Shown: piece after piece, positions 35,883-44,765 of the stretch
Numbering within the stretch: the first letter of the stretch is position 1
Layout of the letters: the number at the start of each line of letters is the position of its first letter
NCBI RefSeq assembly: GCF_023156505.1
Contig: NZ_JALNMJ010000010.1
Coordinates: 161,362 to 225,361, forward strand
Source of the DNA: Roseibium sediminicola
Lineage (GTDB): Bacteria; Pseudomonadota; Alphaproteobacteria; Rhizobiales; Stappiaceae
Direction of reading: 5' to 3'
DNA: 64,000 nt
The notes under the pieces: model-generated
The model's input: the letters and a program-made list of their open reading frames with translations, nothing else
What the model was told of the DNA's origin: nothing
Database searches by the model: none
Translations under genes and position numbers: made by a program

Positions 35883-36073
35883 ACCGGTGGACAGACAACT
35901 GTGCCATAGGAACAGAAAACACAACAATCACCGGGTTTTGGCTTAAGCAGGGCCTTTCAGTTCCTGCATTCATGGAACCACTGGCAGGCATCCGTCGGCA
36001 TGGTTTCGATCTCTGCGTGCCCACATTGAGGGCAGGTCAGTTCGGTTTTCAAAATCGGATCTGTTTCGACCAT
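35855..36073 (-). CDS. GDCCVxC-type small protein with in-frame UGA at codon 39 (candidate selenoprotein)
   Basis: Reading ATG 36073 leftward gives MVETDPILKTELTCPQCGHA, then EIETMPTDACQWFHECRN, then TGA at 35957-35959, then KALLKPKPGDCCVFCSYGTV and VCPPVQAGQGCCG, with TGA at 35855-35857. The total is 72 codons. The two halves stay in one frame and match the GDCCVxC-domain family on both sides of the UGA. That family usually has Cys there (C-x-x-C), and (seleno)protein members are known, so C-R-N-U is expected with selenocysteine. GGGAG lies eight bases before the ATG. It lies 125 bases downstream of the cytochrome b561 gene. Alternative: a nonsense mutant. The selenocysteine machinery is not in this window. 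Confidence 0.8.
35908..35965 (-). promoter_or_regulatory. candidate SECIS-like stem-loop around the UGA
   Basis: On the mRNA, AGGAAC just before the UGA pairs perfectly with GUUCCU 44-49 bases after it. Inside, AAAAC (18-22 after UGA) can pair with GUUUU (37-41), leaving an apical loop containing GGUGAUUGUUG. Bacterial SECIS elements lie directly 3' of the UGA with G/U in the loop, so this fits in position. The fold was judged by eye. Confidence 0.5.
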
Positions 36074-36197
36074 CAATCCGCTCCCTGCCATGCCTGGCGC
36101 TCAGCCCCAGACAGGCCCCTGGCACATGGTAATGCGGCCGGCACAGAAAATGCCAGCTGCCGCATGCGAAATTGAATGAAACGACCCAACCGCGGAC

Positions 36198-36764
36198 TTA
36201 CAGCATGCGGAACAGGGTCCTGTCCTTGCGGATAACATGGTGGAACAACACCGCGCCAAGATGAAGGCCGATGAGGCCAAACAGGATCCAGGCACTCCAG
36301 GCATGGATGGACGAAAGCGTCCAGGCGATGTCCGGGCTCTTGCCGAGCGGGCTCCAGACCTCGACAAGGCCGAACCATTTCAACGGAAACCCATGCGCAT
36401 TGGTGGCAAGAAATCCGGAAACCGGCATGACGATCAGAAATGCGTAGAGCAATCCGTGCACGCTTGCCGCCGCGAGACGCTCATGCAACGGCCCCTCGCC
36501 TTCCGGGGCCCGGGTCAGGAGCTTGTTGCCCACGCGGATCAACATCAGCCAAAGCACCAGGAAGCCAAAGCCCTCGTGCAACATGTAGAAATCCATCACC
36601 ACGTCTTTCTTGGCATACCCGATCATCAGGCCAAGCGGCCAGGTCAGCAGAACCAACCCCGCCACCGCCCAGTGCAACAGGCGTGCGGGGCCGCCATGGC
36701 GGACAACCGGCGCTGCCGGATTGGCATAAAAACTCTCTTGTGTGGCTAATGTCTCTGCGCTCAT
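36198..36764 (-). CDS. cytochrome b561-family membrane protein
   Basis: 188 residues with four membrane helices. Heme-ligand histidines are in ARLLHWAVAGLVLLTWPLG, YMLHEGFGFLVLWLMLI, SVHGLLYAFLIVMPVSGF and GLIGLHLGAVLFHHVIRKDR. Family members move electrons between quinol and periplasmic acceptors, or protect against superoxide. It is the upstream neighbour of the UGA-containing gene in the same direction, so both may share a transcript and a redox role. Confidence 0.88.
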   Translation of the reverse strand: MSAETLATQESFYANPAAPVVRHGGPARLLHWAVAGLVLLTWPLGLMIGYAKKDVVMDFYMLHEGFGFLVLWLMLIRVGNKLLTRAPEGEGPLHERLAAASVHGLLYAFLIVMPVSGFLATNAHGFPLKWFGLVEVWSPLGKSPDIAWTLSSIHAWSAWILFGLIGLHLGAVLFHHVIRKDRTLFRML

Positions 36765-36947
36765 GTGAAGCCCCCTTCCAACCCTTGCGTTTCACCGAGA
36801 GAACCGAATATGCCTCTCTGAAGTTAGACATAGGCACTGCCGCCATCGCTGACCTGTGACGCGCGGCACAGGGAAAACCGGAATAAGCTTGATTGTCTTT
36901 CCGGCCGCCCTCCGCTTACAACTGTCGTCAGTTGGAGGGAGCAACCG

Positions 36948-37691
36948 ATGACATCCGAATTTTCCGGAAAGACCATATTGATCACGGGCGCTGCAAGTGG
37001 CTTTGGCAGGTTGCTTTCCGAGAAACTCTCAAGGCTCGGCGCCAATCTCGTTCTCGGCGACATCAACACATCCGGCCTCGATGATCTGACCTCGGCGCTG
37101 CCCGGTCGGTCTGAAGGCTTGCGCTGTGATGTCTCCCGGGAAGACGAAGTGCGCACCCTTTGCCAACGGGCCGAAGACGCATTCGGCGGCCTGGACCTGG
37201 CGGTCAACAATGCCGGCTTCGCGCCGCCGATGAAAAGCTTTCTGGACACCACGGAAGACGACCTCGACCGGTGTTTCGCGGTTAACACCAAAGGGGTCTT
37301 CTTCGGCATGAAACACCAGATCCCGCTGATGCGGGACAAGGGCGGAGCCATCCTGAACGTCGCCTCGGTCGCCGGCCTCAACGCCGCGCCGAAACTGGCC
37401 GCCTATGCCGCCGCCAAACACGCGGTCATCGGCCTGACCAGGACGGCCGCCGTCGAATTTGCCCGCCAGGGCATCCGCGTCAACGCGATATGCCCCTTCT
37501 TCAGCCCGACCCCGCTGATGACCGAGAGCGGTTTCGCCGACAAGGAGGACTTCCTTGCCGCGGGCGTCCCCATGAAACGCCTGGGGCAGCCTTCGGAAAT
37601 CGTCGAGACCATGCTTGCCCTGCTCCACCCGGGCAACACCTATCTCACCGGCCAGGCCATCGCCGTCGACGGCGGAGTTCTCGCGCTTTAG
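36948..37691 (+). CDS. short-chain dehydrogenase/reductase
   Basis: 247 residues. Cofactor motif TILITGAASGFGRLLSEKLS, NNAG in DLAVNNAGFAPP, and catalytic YAAAKHAVIGLTRTAAVEFA, where Tyr-x-x-x-Lys is present. Typical of FabG-like oxidoreductases. GGAGGGA lies upstream of ATG 36948. Its end overlaps the convergent aruI gene by four bases. No substrate can be assigned from sequence or context. Confidence 0.85.
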   Translation: MTSEFSGKTILITGAASGFGRLLSEKLSRLGANLVLGDINTSGLDDLTSALPGRSEGLRCDVSREDEVRTLCQRAEDAFGGLDLAVNNAGFAPPMKSFLDTTEDDLDRCFAVNTKGVFFGMKHQIPLMRDKGGAILNVASVAGLNAAPKLAAYAAAKHAVIGLTRTAAVEFARQGIRVNAICPFFSPTPLMTESGFADKEDFLAAGVPMKRLGQPSEIVETMLALLHPGNTYLTGQAIAVDGGVLAL

Positions 37692-39301
37692 GCCGTCGCC
37701 CCACTCGTCCCCCTTTCGTGGATTTCGATCAGGCCTGGACCAGATTCGGACGCCATCCGCTTGAGCACCTCTTCCAGCTCGGCCACATCGCTCAACCGCT
37801 TTGAGGGCACGCCATAGGCCTCGGCAATCTTGAGGAAATCCGGCGCGCTGGGCGTCACGCCTTCCGGCACGATGCCCGCGTCTTCCATGAAGCTGCGGAT
37901 CTCTCCATAACCGTCATTGTTCCAGACCAGGAAGATCACATTGGCACCGCAATCCTTGGCCGAGCCGATTTCGGCAAGTGAGAATTGCAGACCGCCATCG
38001 CCTACAATGCAGACCACGGGGGTCTCCGGTTCGCCGATGCTTGCGCCGATCGCCGCGGGCGGGCCATAGCCAAGCGCTCCGAAGCCGGTCGCCGCGTTGA
38101 ACCAGCCACGCGGCCGGTCCGCCTCGAAATAGAGATTGCCGGAATAGATTGCCTGGGTGCTGTCGCCAACAATGATGCAGCCCGGTAGAGACTCCCGGAT
38201 GGTCTCCAGAACAGCGAATTCCGCATGCGCCTTGGCATCAAACCCGGTCACCACGGAATTCCGGCAGGCCTCGGCCCGTCCGGCACCGTCATTCGAAGCG
38301 TTCAGCCCTTCGAGTTGAGGCAGCAGGTCATCCAGGAGATTTTCGACTGTCGAGAGGATCGACCGGGACGCTGAAGTCCCCCGGGTCAGCTGTTCGGCAT
38401 CGATATCGACCCGCATCAGGTTTTCAAGTGCCGGAAAGCCGCCATCGGCATACATGTCGTAATCCGTCTGGCCCATCTGCGTGCCGAGCGCGATGACAAT
38501 GTCGGACTCAGCCAGCAACTCGCGAACCGGCTCCAGGCTTGGGCTTGCCGGCACAGACAGCGGGTGACCTGCCATGATGCCGCGCGCGTTGACCGTAGTG
38601 ACCACCGGTGCGTCAAGGAACTCCGCCAGGGTTCTGATCTCGTCGGCTGTCGACACCGCTCCGCCACCGGCAAGGATCGTCGGCTGCAGCGCCAGCCGGC
38701 AAGCGGCCGCAAGAGCGGCAACGTCGGCGGCCGCCGCGCGGGGACCATTGACCTGAACAGGACGGATGTCACCAATCGAAATGCGCTGTGCCATCACGTC
38801 TGTCGGGATCTCGATATGCACCGGCCCGGGACGGCGGGACTGCAGTATGGCAAACGCCCGGTTCATCACCTCCGGCAGATCGTCCGGCTCGAGCAACGTG
38901 TGCGACATCAGGGCGAGCGTCGCCATCATGGCCTGCTGGTCCGGCAACTCATGCAGCTTGCCGGTGCCGTGGCCGAGGCTGTCGCGCCGGTTGACCCCGG
39001 AGATCACCAGCATGGGAACGCTGTCCTGATAGGCCTGCGCCATGGCCGTGATGGTGTTGGTCAGGCCCGGTCCTGTGATCACCAGAGCAACGCCGGGCTT
39101 GCCGGTCACCCGTGCATAACCATCCGCCATGAACCCGGCGCCCTGCTCGTGGCGCGGCGTGATGTGGCGGATTGGGGAGCTCGACAGTCCCCGGTAGAGT
39201 TCAACCGTATGAACCCCCGGAATGCCGAAAACGACTTCGGTGCCGTTGGCTTCCAGAATGTCGATCAGGGCCTCGCCCACCGTGCGTGTCACGACGCCCA
39301 T
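37688..39301 (-). CDS. aruI: ThDP-dependent decarboxylase, probable 5-guanidino-2-oxopentanoate decarboxylase
   Basis: 537 residues. ThDP fold: the activating Glu in PRHEQGAGFMADGYARVTGK, GPGLTNTITAMAQAYQDSVP, and the ThDP-Mg motif GDGGLQFSLAEIGSAKDCG ending in NND. It is acetolactate-synthase-like in length. Beside an AruH-type transaminase it is best read as AruI, turning the 2-oxo acid of arginine into 4-guanidinobutanal. Its start overlaps the transaminase gene by 13 bases. Confidence 0.82.
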   Translation of the reverse strand: MGVVTRTVGEALIDILEANGTEVVFGIPGVHTVELYRGLSSSPIRHITPRHEQGAGFMADGYARVTGKPGVALVITGPGLTNTITAMAQAYQDSVPMLVISGVNRRDSLGHGTGKLHELPDQQAMMATLALMSHTLLEPDDLPEVMNRAFAILQSRRPGPVHIEIPTDVMAQRISIGDIRPVQVNGPRAAAADVAALAAACRLALQPTILAGGGAVSTADEIRTLAEFLDAPVVTTVNARGIMAGHPLSVPASPSLEPVRELLAESDIVIALGTQMGQTDYDMYADGGFPALENLMRVDIDAEQLTRGTSASRSILSTVENLLDDLLPQLEGLNASNDGAGRAEACRNSVVTGFDAKAHAEFAVLETIRESLPGCIIVGDSTQAIYSGNLYFEADRPRGWFNAATGFGALGYGPPAAIGASIGEPETPVVCIVGDGGLQFSLAEIGSAKDCGANVIFLVWNNDGYGEIRSFMEDAGIVPEGVTPSAPDFLKIAEAYGVPSKRLSDVAELEEVLKRMASESGPGLIEIHERGTSGATA

Positions 39302-40488
39302 TGCTGTTTTCCTTCTGCTGCCTCAAGACCGTCGGCAAAGACGGCGATCCTGTCCGCGGCTTCCGACAGAACCTCGTCCGCCACCGTCAGGGAGAGGCGG
39401 ATGAACCCGGCCGCCTGCACGCCGAAGGACGCGCCCGGCATCACGGCAACCTGTTTTTCCTCCAGAAGCCGGGCCGCAAAGGCCTCTCCGTCCAGACCTG
39501 TGGCGCTGACATCGATCAGCAGAAACATGCCGGCTTCCGGTCGCATCGGTTTCAACGCCCCATGGCCGGCCAGATGGTCGAGGATAAGGTTTGTGCGCCG
39601 GATGTAGCTAGCGCGCATCCGCTCTGCGGTATCGAAGTCACCTGATACGGCCTTGGCCGTCATGTCGGCAATGAACGGCTGGCCACCGAACAGCATGGTT
39701 TCGGAGACGGCCAGCAGCCGGTCGCAAAACTCTTCCGGCCCGACCGCCCAGCCGGAGCGGAAACCCGGCGCCGCGTGGGACTTGGAGATCGACGACACGA
39801 CGATGGTCCGGTCCGCGAGTTCGGCAAGGTCGAAGGGCGAGGCAAACGCACCGTCAAAGATGATTTTCTCGTAAACCTCGTCGCAGACGATCCAGAGGTC
39901 GTGCCGGCGGCAGACCTCCCCGATCGCGGCGATCTCCTCCCTGGACAAGGTCGCGCCGGTTGGATTGTGCGGCGTGTTCAAGAGCAAGACCCGGCACTCC
40001 GGCGTCACGGCTTCTTCCAGATCCTGGGCCTGAAGGTGAAACCGGTTCTCGGGCCGGAGCGGCACCGGCACCATCTTTGCACCTGTCGCCGCGATCACGC
40101 CCTCGTAGGTGGCATAGAGCGGATCGCCGACCAGAACGGCATCGCCGCCTTCGACAAGTCCAAGCATGACCGCGAAGAGCGCCGTCTGGGTGCCTGGAAA
40201 ACACAGGATGTTGCGCTCGGTGACATCCGCCCGGCGCTGCCGGTATTTCTCGGTCAGCGCGGCGACAACGCTCGGCTCGCCCCGGCCGTTGGAATAACGG
40301 ATCCGGCCGGCTCGCATCGCCCGGTCAGCCTCGTCCATCAGGGCTGTGTCGGGCATGATATCCGGTTCCCCAATCGTCAGCTCGATGACCGGCACCCCCT
40401 TGGCCATCATCTCGCGTGCCTTGAGATGCACGGTCCATTTTCCCGAGCCCAGATGGGCCAGACGATCGGTGATCGACGCATAACGCAT
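39289..40488 (-). CDS. aruH: PLP-dependent aminotransferase, probable arginine:pyruvate transaminase
   Basis: 399 residues, fold type I. The PLP lysine is in VSSISKSHAAPGFRSGWAVG, with the NTPHNPTGA and CDEVYEKIIFDG blocks. P. aeruginosa AruH shows the same SISKSHA-like signature and length. It starts the arginine transaminase route with aruI, gap 12 bases to the tetR gene upstream. It could accept related basic amino acids. Confidence 0.82.
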   Translation of the reverse strand: MRYASITDRLAHLGSGKWTVHLKAREMMAKGVPVIELTIGEPDIMPDTALMDEADRAMRAGRIRYSNGRGEPSVVAALTEKYRQRRADVTERNILCFPGTQTALFAVMLGLVEGGDAVLVGDPLYATYEGVIAATGAKMVPVPLRPENRFHLQAQDLEEAVTPECRVLLLNTPHNPTGATLSREEIAAIGEVCRRHDLWIVCDEVYEKIIFDGAFASPFDLAELADRTIVVSSISKSHAAPGFRSGWAVGPEEFCDRLLAVSETMLFGGQPFIADMTAKAVSGDFDTAERMRASYIRRTNLILDHLAGHGALKPMRPEAGMFLLIDVSATGLDGEAFAARLLEEKQVAVMPGASFGVQAAGFIRLSLTVADEVLSEAADRIAVFADGLEAAEGKQQWAS

Positions 40489-40500
40489 GGTTCAGCTCTT

Positions 40501-41145
40501 TCAGCTTGAGGGGGTGTCCTGGGCAAGAACGATGCCGCCTAGAAGGGCTTCCGCGGATCGGATCGCAATGCCCGGCAAGGGATTGTCGGTGAAAAGATCG
40601 CCGACCAGGGTGCCTTCCAGCCAGAGGCCGTCGATGACGCCGTTGATGGCAATGCCAAGTTCGCGGCAACGCTGCGGAGCCGGTTCTTCGCCCGCTTCCG
40701 CCAGCACCTCGGCAAGCAGTTCTTCAAGTGCGGACCGGAAGGCCAGATAGCTCTCCCTGTGGATCTCGGCAAAAGCCGGATCGACCCGCACATGTGAGAT
40801 GAACGCCGCCCAGAGCGATAGCCTGCGGCCGTCAGCGACCGGCGGCGTCAGGTTGGCGACAATGAAGTCGTGCAGCCTTTCCCGCGCGCTTTGCTGGTCC
40901 CCGTCGGCAGCTGCGACAACAGCCGACGTCATCCCGGTCATCACTTCCCGGTAGGCGTCCTGCAGCATCTGGTCCTTGCTGGAAAAATAGTGCCGGATCA
41001 GACCTGGCGTCACGCCCGCGCGCGCAGCGATCTGGCGCACCGTTGCACCTTGCAGGCCGCTCTCGGAAATACAGTCGAGCGTCGCCGCGATCAGATCGTG
41101 GCGGCGAACGTCCTCGCCTGCGCGATGGAACGGGCGGCGGCTCAT
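40501..41145 (-). CDS. TetR-family regulator (BetI-like)
   Basis: 214 residues from ATG 41145, with GGAGC six bases upstream. The longer in-frame extension lacks homology. HTH: ATVRQIAARAGVTPGLIRHY, then FSSKDQMLQDAYREVMTG. The C-terminal half is of the BetI/AcrR type. It is the first gene of the leftward tetR-aruH-aruI operon and is divergent from the ABC transporter operon, so it may control both. Confidence 0.85.
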   Translation of the reverse strand: MSRRPFHRAGEDVRRHDLIAATLDCISESGLQGATVRQIAARAGVTPGLIRHYFSSKDQMLQDAYREVMTGMTSAVVAAADGDQQSARERLHDFIVANLTPPVADGRRLSLWAAFISHVRVDPAFAEIHRESYLAFRSALEELLAEVLAEAGEEPAPQRCRELGIAINGVIDGLWLEGTLVGDLFTDNPLPGIAIRSAEALLGGIVLAQDTPSS

Positions 41146-41447
41146 GGACGGCTCCGGACAATCGATGAGGTGGCAGCAAGAAACACCAGTCCGGCGCAGT
41201 ACATCCGACAGGGGAACGTTGGCATTCCTCTCGTTTTCCGCGCCATTTTGGTGTCCTCCGCCAACCGCCGGCGATTTGCGCACCGGTTTGATTTTTTTGT
41301 TATTATACGGTTGAATAATTACGAGACAAGTGCAAAGCTGACCAAATGATCCGGGCGGTGAGCTGGCCCCGCACCGGAAAAAACAGCTTGGCCAGCGGGG
41401 AACAGTTGCAACAACAGCACCGGCAAAAGCCGGGCAATGGCGGTAGG
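41146..41447. other. divergent promoter region of tetR-aru and transporter operons
   Basis: About 300 bases, with a distinctly AT-rich centre near 41285-41325 that contains the palindrome at 41299-41322. No gene supported, though the ATP-binding protein frame is open back to 41346. Confidence 0.6.
41299..41322. promoter_or_regulatory. imperfect palindrome, candidate TetR operator
   Basis: GTTATTATA-CGGTTG-AATAATTAC: seven of nine positions are symmetrical. It lies in the divergent intergenic region, as expected for the neighbouring TetR-family protein. Confidence 0.5.
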
Positions 41448-42221
41448 ATGGACACAGCGGCGCCAGCCATCGAGGTGCGCGACCTCTTTAAACGTTTCGG
41501 ACCCTTGGAAGTGCTCAAGGGCGTTTCGCTGACAGCGCGGCAGGGCGACGTGATCGCCATCATCGGCGGGTCCGGGTCCGGCAAATCCACCTTCCTGCGC
41601 TGCATCAACATGCTGGAACTGCCCAGCGCGGGGTCGGTCACCGTCCACGGCGAAGAGATCGCCCTGAGGGATGACGGCCATCACGGCCTCAGGCCGGCCA
41701 ACCGCCGCCAGATCGAGCGCATTCGCAGCCAGCTTGCCATGGTCTTCCAGAGCTTCAATCTGTGGCAACACATGACAGTGCTGCAGAACGTGATCGAAGT
41801 TCCGATCCATGTGCTCGGCATGAAGCGCGACGAGGCGGTCTCGATCGCCGAGAAAATTCTGCGCCGCGTCGGCCTTCACGAAAAACAGGATGCTTACCCG
41901 GCTTTCATGTCCGGCGGCCAGCAGCAGCGCGCCGCCATCGCCAGGGCGCTTGCCGTCCAGCCGCTCGCCATGCTCTTTGACGAGCCGACCTCGGCGCTCG
42001 ACCCGGAACTGGTTGGCGAGGTTCTGAGCGTCATCGGCGATCTGGCACGCGAACGCCGCACAATGATCCTGGTTACCCACGAGATGAAATTCGCCCGCGA
42101 AGTTGCCAGCCACGTCATCTTTCTGGACAACGGCATCATCGAGGAACAGGGACCGCCCGAGCAGGTGTTCGGCGATCCGAAGTCGGAGCGCTTGAAGAAG
42201 TTCATCAGTTCGATCCATTAG
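41448..42221 (+). CDS. polar amino-acid ABC transporter ATP-binding protein
   Basis: 257 residues from ATG 41448. Walker A IIGGSGSGKSTFLRCINMLE, Q-loop FQSFNLW, signature FMSGGQQQRAAIARALA, Walker B AMLFDEPTSALDPE and switch His LVTHEM are all present. It belongs to the HisP/GlnQ/OccP type. It lacks a strong Shine-Dalgarno at this ATG. First gene of a transporter operon with a binding protein and two permeases. Confidence 0.88.
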   Translation: MDTAAPAIEVRDLFKRFGPLEVLKGVSLTARQGDVIAIIGGSGSGKSTFLRCINMLELPSAGSVTVHGEEIALRDDGHHGLRPANRRQIERIRSQLAMVFQSFNLWQHMTVLQNVIEVPIHVLGMKRDEAVSIAEKILRRVGLHEKQDAYPAFMSGGQQQRAAIARALAVQPLAMLFDEPTSALDPELVGEVLSVIGDLARERRTMILVTHEMKFAREVASHVIFLDNGIIEEQGPPEQVFGDPKSERLKKFISSIH

Positions 42222-42355
42222 AAAATCGAATGGCCCCGGAGGAACAGGCCGCAACCAGGATTGAACCGACGAAAGAAAGGTCCCGTGTACGTGAAAACGA
42301 CGCGGGCTGGAATGGCCGGAACCACCGGCGGAAAAACCGAAAACAGGGGAACAAC

Positions 42356-43135
42356 ATGAAACAGATTGTCAAAGCAGCATTCGTGGCGGCGGCAGTGACC
42401 ACCGCCGGCTTCACAGGCGCCATGGCCGAGGAAGTCAAGGTCGGCGTCGCCGCCGAACCCTATCCGCCCTTCACCTCTCCGGATGCCAGTGGCAAGTGGG
42501 TCGGCTGGGAAGTCGAGTTCATGGAAGCGATCTGCGCCGAAGCCAAGCTCGACTGCGTCATCACCCCGGTCGCCTGGGACGGCATTATTCCGGCCCTGAC
42601 GTCTGAAAAGATCGACATGATCGTCGGCTCCATGTCGATCACCGAAGAACGGCTGAAGACCATCGACTTCTCGGACAAGTACTACAATACTCCGACCGGC
42701 ATCATCGGCGCCAAGGGCGACGACTTCGAAGCCACTCCGGAAGGTCTCTCCGGCAAGATCCTCGGCGTTCAGGTCTCCACCATCCATGCCGATTATGCCG
42801 ACAAGTATTTCGGCGAGACCGCGGACGAGATCAAGCAGTACCAGACCCAGGACGAGGTCAACCAGGACCTGGCCGCCGGCCGTCTCGACGCCGTCCAGGC
42901 GGATGCGATTGCGCTTGACGCCTTCCTGAAATCCGATGCCGGTGCCTGCTGCGAGCTGAAAGGCAACGTTGCCGACGATCCGGCCATCCTCGGCGCTGGT
43001 GTCGGCGTCGGCCTGCGCAAGGGCGACACCGAGCTGAAGGACAAGATCAACGCGGCCATCGCGGCGATCCGCGCCAACGGCACTTATGAGGAATTCTCCA
43101 AGAAGTATTTCGACTTCGACATCTACGGCGGCTGA
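42356..43135 (+). CDS. periplasmic amino-acid-binding protein of the ABC transporter
   Basis: 259 residues from ATG 42356 with AGGGGA upstream. Signal peptide ..VTTAGFTGAMA-EE. The family-3 binding fold is seen in VKVGVAAEPYPPFTSPDASG, AICAEAKLDCVITPVAWDGI and MSITEERLKTIDFSDKYYNT. This is the lysine/arginine/ornithine/octopine type, so a basic amino acid or derivative fits the adjacent AruHI pair. Confidence 0.88.
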   Translation: MKQIVKAAFVAAAVTTAGFTGAMAEEVKVGVAAEPYPPFTSPDASGKWVGWEVEFMEAICAEAKLDCVITPVAWDGIIPALTSEKIDMIVGSMSITEERLKTIDFSDKYYNTPTGIIGAKGDDFEATPEGLSGKILGVQVSTIHADYADKYFGETADEIKQYQTQDEVNQDLAAGRLDAVQADAIALDAFLKSDAGACCELKGNVADDPAILGAGVGVGLRKGDTELKDKINAAIAAIRANGTYEEFSKKYFDFDIYGG

Positions 43136-43151
43136 TCGCCCCTTCCTCAAA

Positions 43152-43177
43152 CCGGTCCGCGCCTCGGTGCGGACCGG
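43152..43177 (+). promoter_or_regulatory. intercistronic hairpin after the binding-protein gene
   Basis: CCGGTCCGC-GCCTCGGT-GCGGACCGG, a perfect 9-bp stem 16 bases after the stop. Such hairpins typically raise the level of the binding-protein message relative to the permeases. Confidence 0.7.
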
Positions 43178-43208
43178 CATGTCTTTCCCAAGAGGGTGAC
43201 CGCCGCCG

Positions 43209-43937
43209 ATGGCTGCCGACTCCGGTTTTCTGAATCTCGATCTGCTTGCCCTGTCGCCTCCAGGTTGGGGCGGGGTCTTGCTGGCAGGCTTCGCTGCGTC
43301 TCTGCAGCTTGCGGTCGGCGGTTACGCGCTGGGCCTTGTGATTGGTGTTGCGGGTGCCTTCGGCAAGCTCTATGGCGGCCCAATTCTGAGGGATCTTCTC
43401 GAAATCTACACCACCGTCATCCGCGCGGTGCCCGAACTGGTTCTGATCCTGCTGCTTTATTATGCCGGAACCGACGCGGTCAACGCGCTCCTGGTGATGG
43501 TCGGCCTGCCGCGCGTTGACATCAGCGGCCTGGCCGCGGGCATCTTCGTCATCGGCGTGGTTCAGGGCGCTTATTCCACGGAAGTGCTGCGCGGAGCCAT
43601 CAACGCCATTCCCTCCGGTCAGATCGAGGCCGCGCGCTCCTATGGCATGTCGCCCTTCAAGACGCTGCGCCGCATCACGCTGCCCGCCATGCTGCCTTAT
43701 GCCATTCCGGGCCTCTCCAACCTCTGGCTGATCGCCACCAAGGACACGGCGCTTCTGGCCGTGGTCGGTTTCTCGGAGCTGACGCTCGTGACCCGGCAAG
43801 CCGCAGGCAGCACCAAGGCCTATATGCTGTTCTACTGTACGGCCGGTGTGATGTACCTGACGCTCACCCTTGTCTCCAACCAGGTCATTGCGCGCATTGA
43901 AAGACGCGCAAGGCGCGGCATCGCGGGGCCGGTCTGA
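43209..43937 (+). CDS. ABC transporter permease 1 (HisQ/OccQ type)
   Basis: 242 residues, five or so membrane helices. The EAA-loop is GQIEAARSYGMSPFKTLRRI, followed by LPAMLPYAIPGLSNLWL. Other block: IYTTVIRAVPELVLILLLYY. One-base overlap with the second permease. Confidence 0.88.
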   Translation: MAADSGFLNLDLLALSPPGWGGVLLAGFAASLQLAVGGYALGLVIGVAGAFGKLYGGPILRDLLEIYTTVIRAVPELVLILLLYYAGTDAVNALLVMVGLPRVDISGLAAGIFVIGVVQGAYSTEVLRGAINAIPSGQIEAARSYGMSPFKTLRRITLPAMLPYAIPGLSNLWLIATKDTALLAVVGFSELTLVTRQAAGSTKAYMLFYCTAGVMYLTLTLVSNQVIARIERRARRGIAGPV

Positions 43938-44752
43938 TGAGCGACACCAAAGTGACCATGCCGGCCTATGTGCCGCCGCCCCCGCGCCGCCTCCTGGAGC
44001 CGCACCGGATCTTCCTGCTCGCTGTCTTCGCGGCGATTGTCTTCTGCGTCGTCTGGTTCATGCGCTGGGACTGGTTGCCGAAATACCAGTGGAAGCTGAT
44101 CGAAGGCATCGGCGAGACCCTGTTCCTGCTGTTCTCGACCGCCGCCGTCGGCTTTCTGCTCGCCCTGCCGCTCGGCCTTGTCCAGGTTACCGGGCCCTGG
44201 CCACTGGCCTGGCTGGCGCGCGGGTTCTGCACCCTGATCAGAGGCACGCCCCTGCTACTTCAATTGTGGCTGCTCTATTATGGCCTCGGCTCGGTCTTCG
44301 CCCAGTACCCTGAAATCCGCCAATCGGAGCTCTGGCCCTATTTGCGCCAGGCCTGGCCCTATGGCTTTACCGCCCTGATGCTCTCCTTTGCGGCCTATGA
44401 GGGCGAGGTCATGCGCGGCGCCTTTGCCGGCGTGCCCCGCGGCGAACTGGAAGCCGCCCGCGCATTCGGAATGGGCCGGTTTACGATGTTCCGCCGCATC
44501 TGGCTGCCGCGCGCCTTCTACCGCGCCCTGCCCACCTTGAGCGGCGAAACCGTGCTGCAGCTGAAATCGACCCCGCTGGTCGCCACCATCACCGTGGTCG
44601 ATGTCTACGCGGTGATTTCAAGGGTCCGGCAGGACACCTATCTCACCTATGAGCCCCTCCTGCTGCTCGCACTAATCTATATGTGCCTGACCGGGATTCT
44701 GGTATTGCTGTTCCGTTTCCTGGAAAACAGGATCCCCAGCCGCGGCGCTTAG
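43937..44752 (+). CDS. ABC transporter permease 2 (HisM/OccM type)
   Basis: 271 residues with a hydrophilic N-terminus, then membrane helices. ARGFCTLIRGTPLLLQLWLL and the EAA-loop GELEAARAFGMGRFTMFRRI define the family. It makes the heterodimeric channel with permease 1. Fourteen bases before the amidohydrolase gene, so that enzyme probably acts on the imported substrate. Confidence 0.88.
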   Translation: MSDTKVTMPAYVPPPPRRLLEPHRIFLLAVFAAIVFCVVWFMRWDWLPKYQWKLIEGIGETLFLLFSTAAVGFLLALPLGLVQVTGPWPLAWLARGFCTLIRGTPLLLQLWLLYYGLGSVFAQYPEIRQSELWPYLRQAWPYGFTALMLSFAAYEGEVMRGAFAGVPRGELEAARAFGMGRFTMFRRIWLPRAFYRALPTLSGETVLQLKSTPLVATITVVDVYAVISRVRQDTYLTYEPLLLLALIYMCLTGILVLLFRFLENRIPSRGA

Positions 44753-44765
44753 AACGAAAACCCAA

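Noticed and set aside
35806..36024. Alternative 72-codon minus-strand frame overlapping the candidate selenoprotein
   Set aside because: No motif, and it conflicts with the well-matched GDCCVxC frame.
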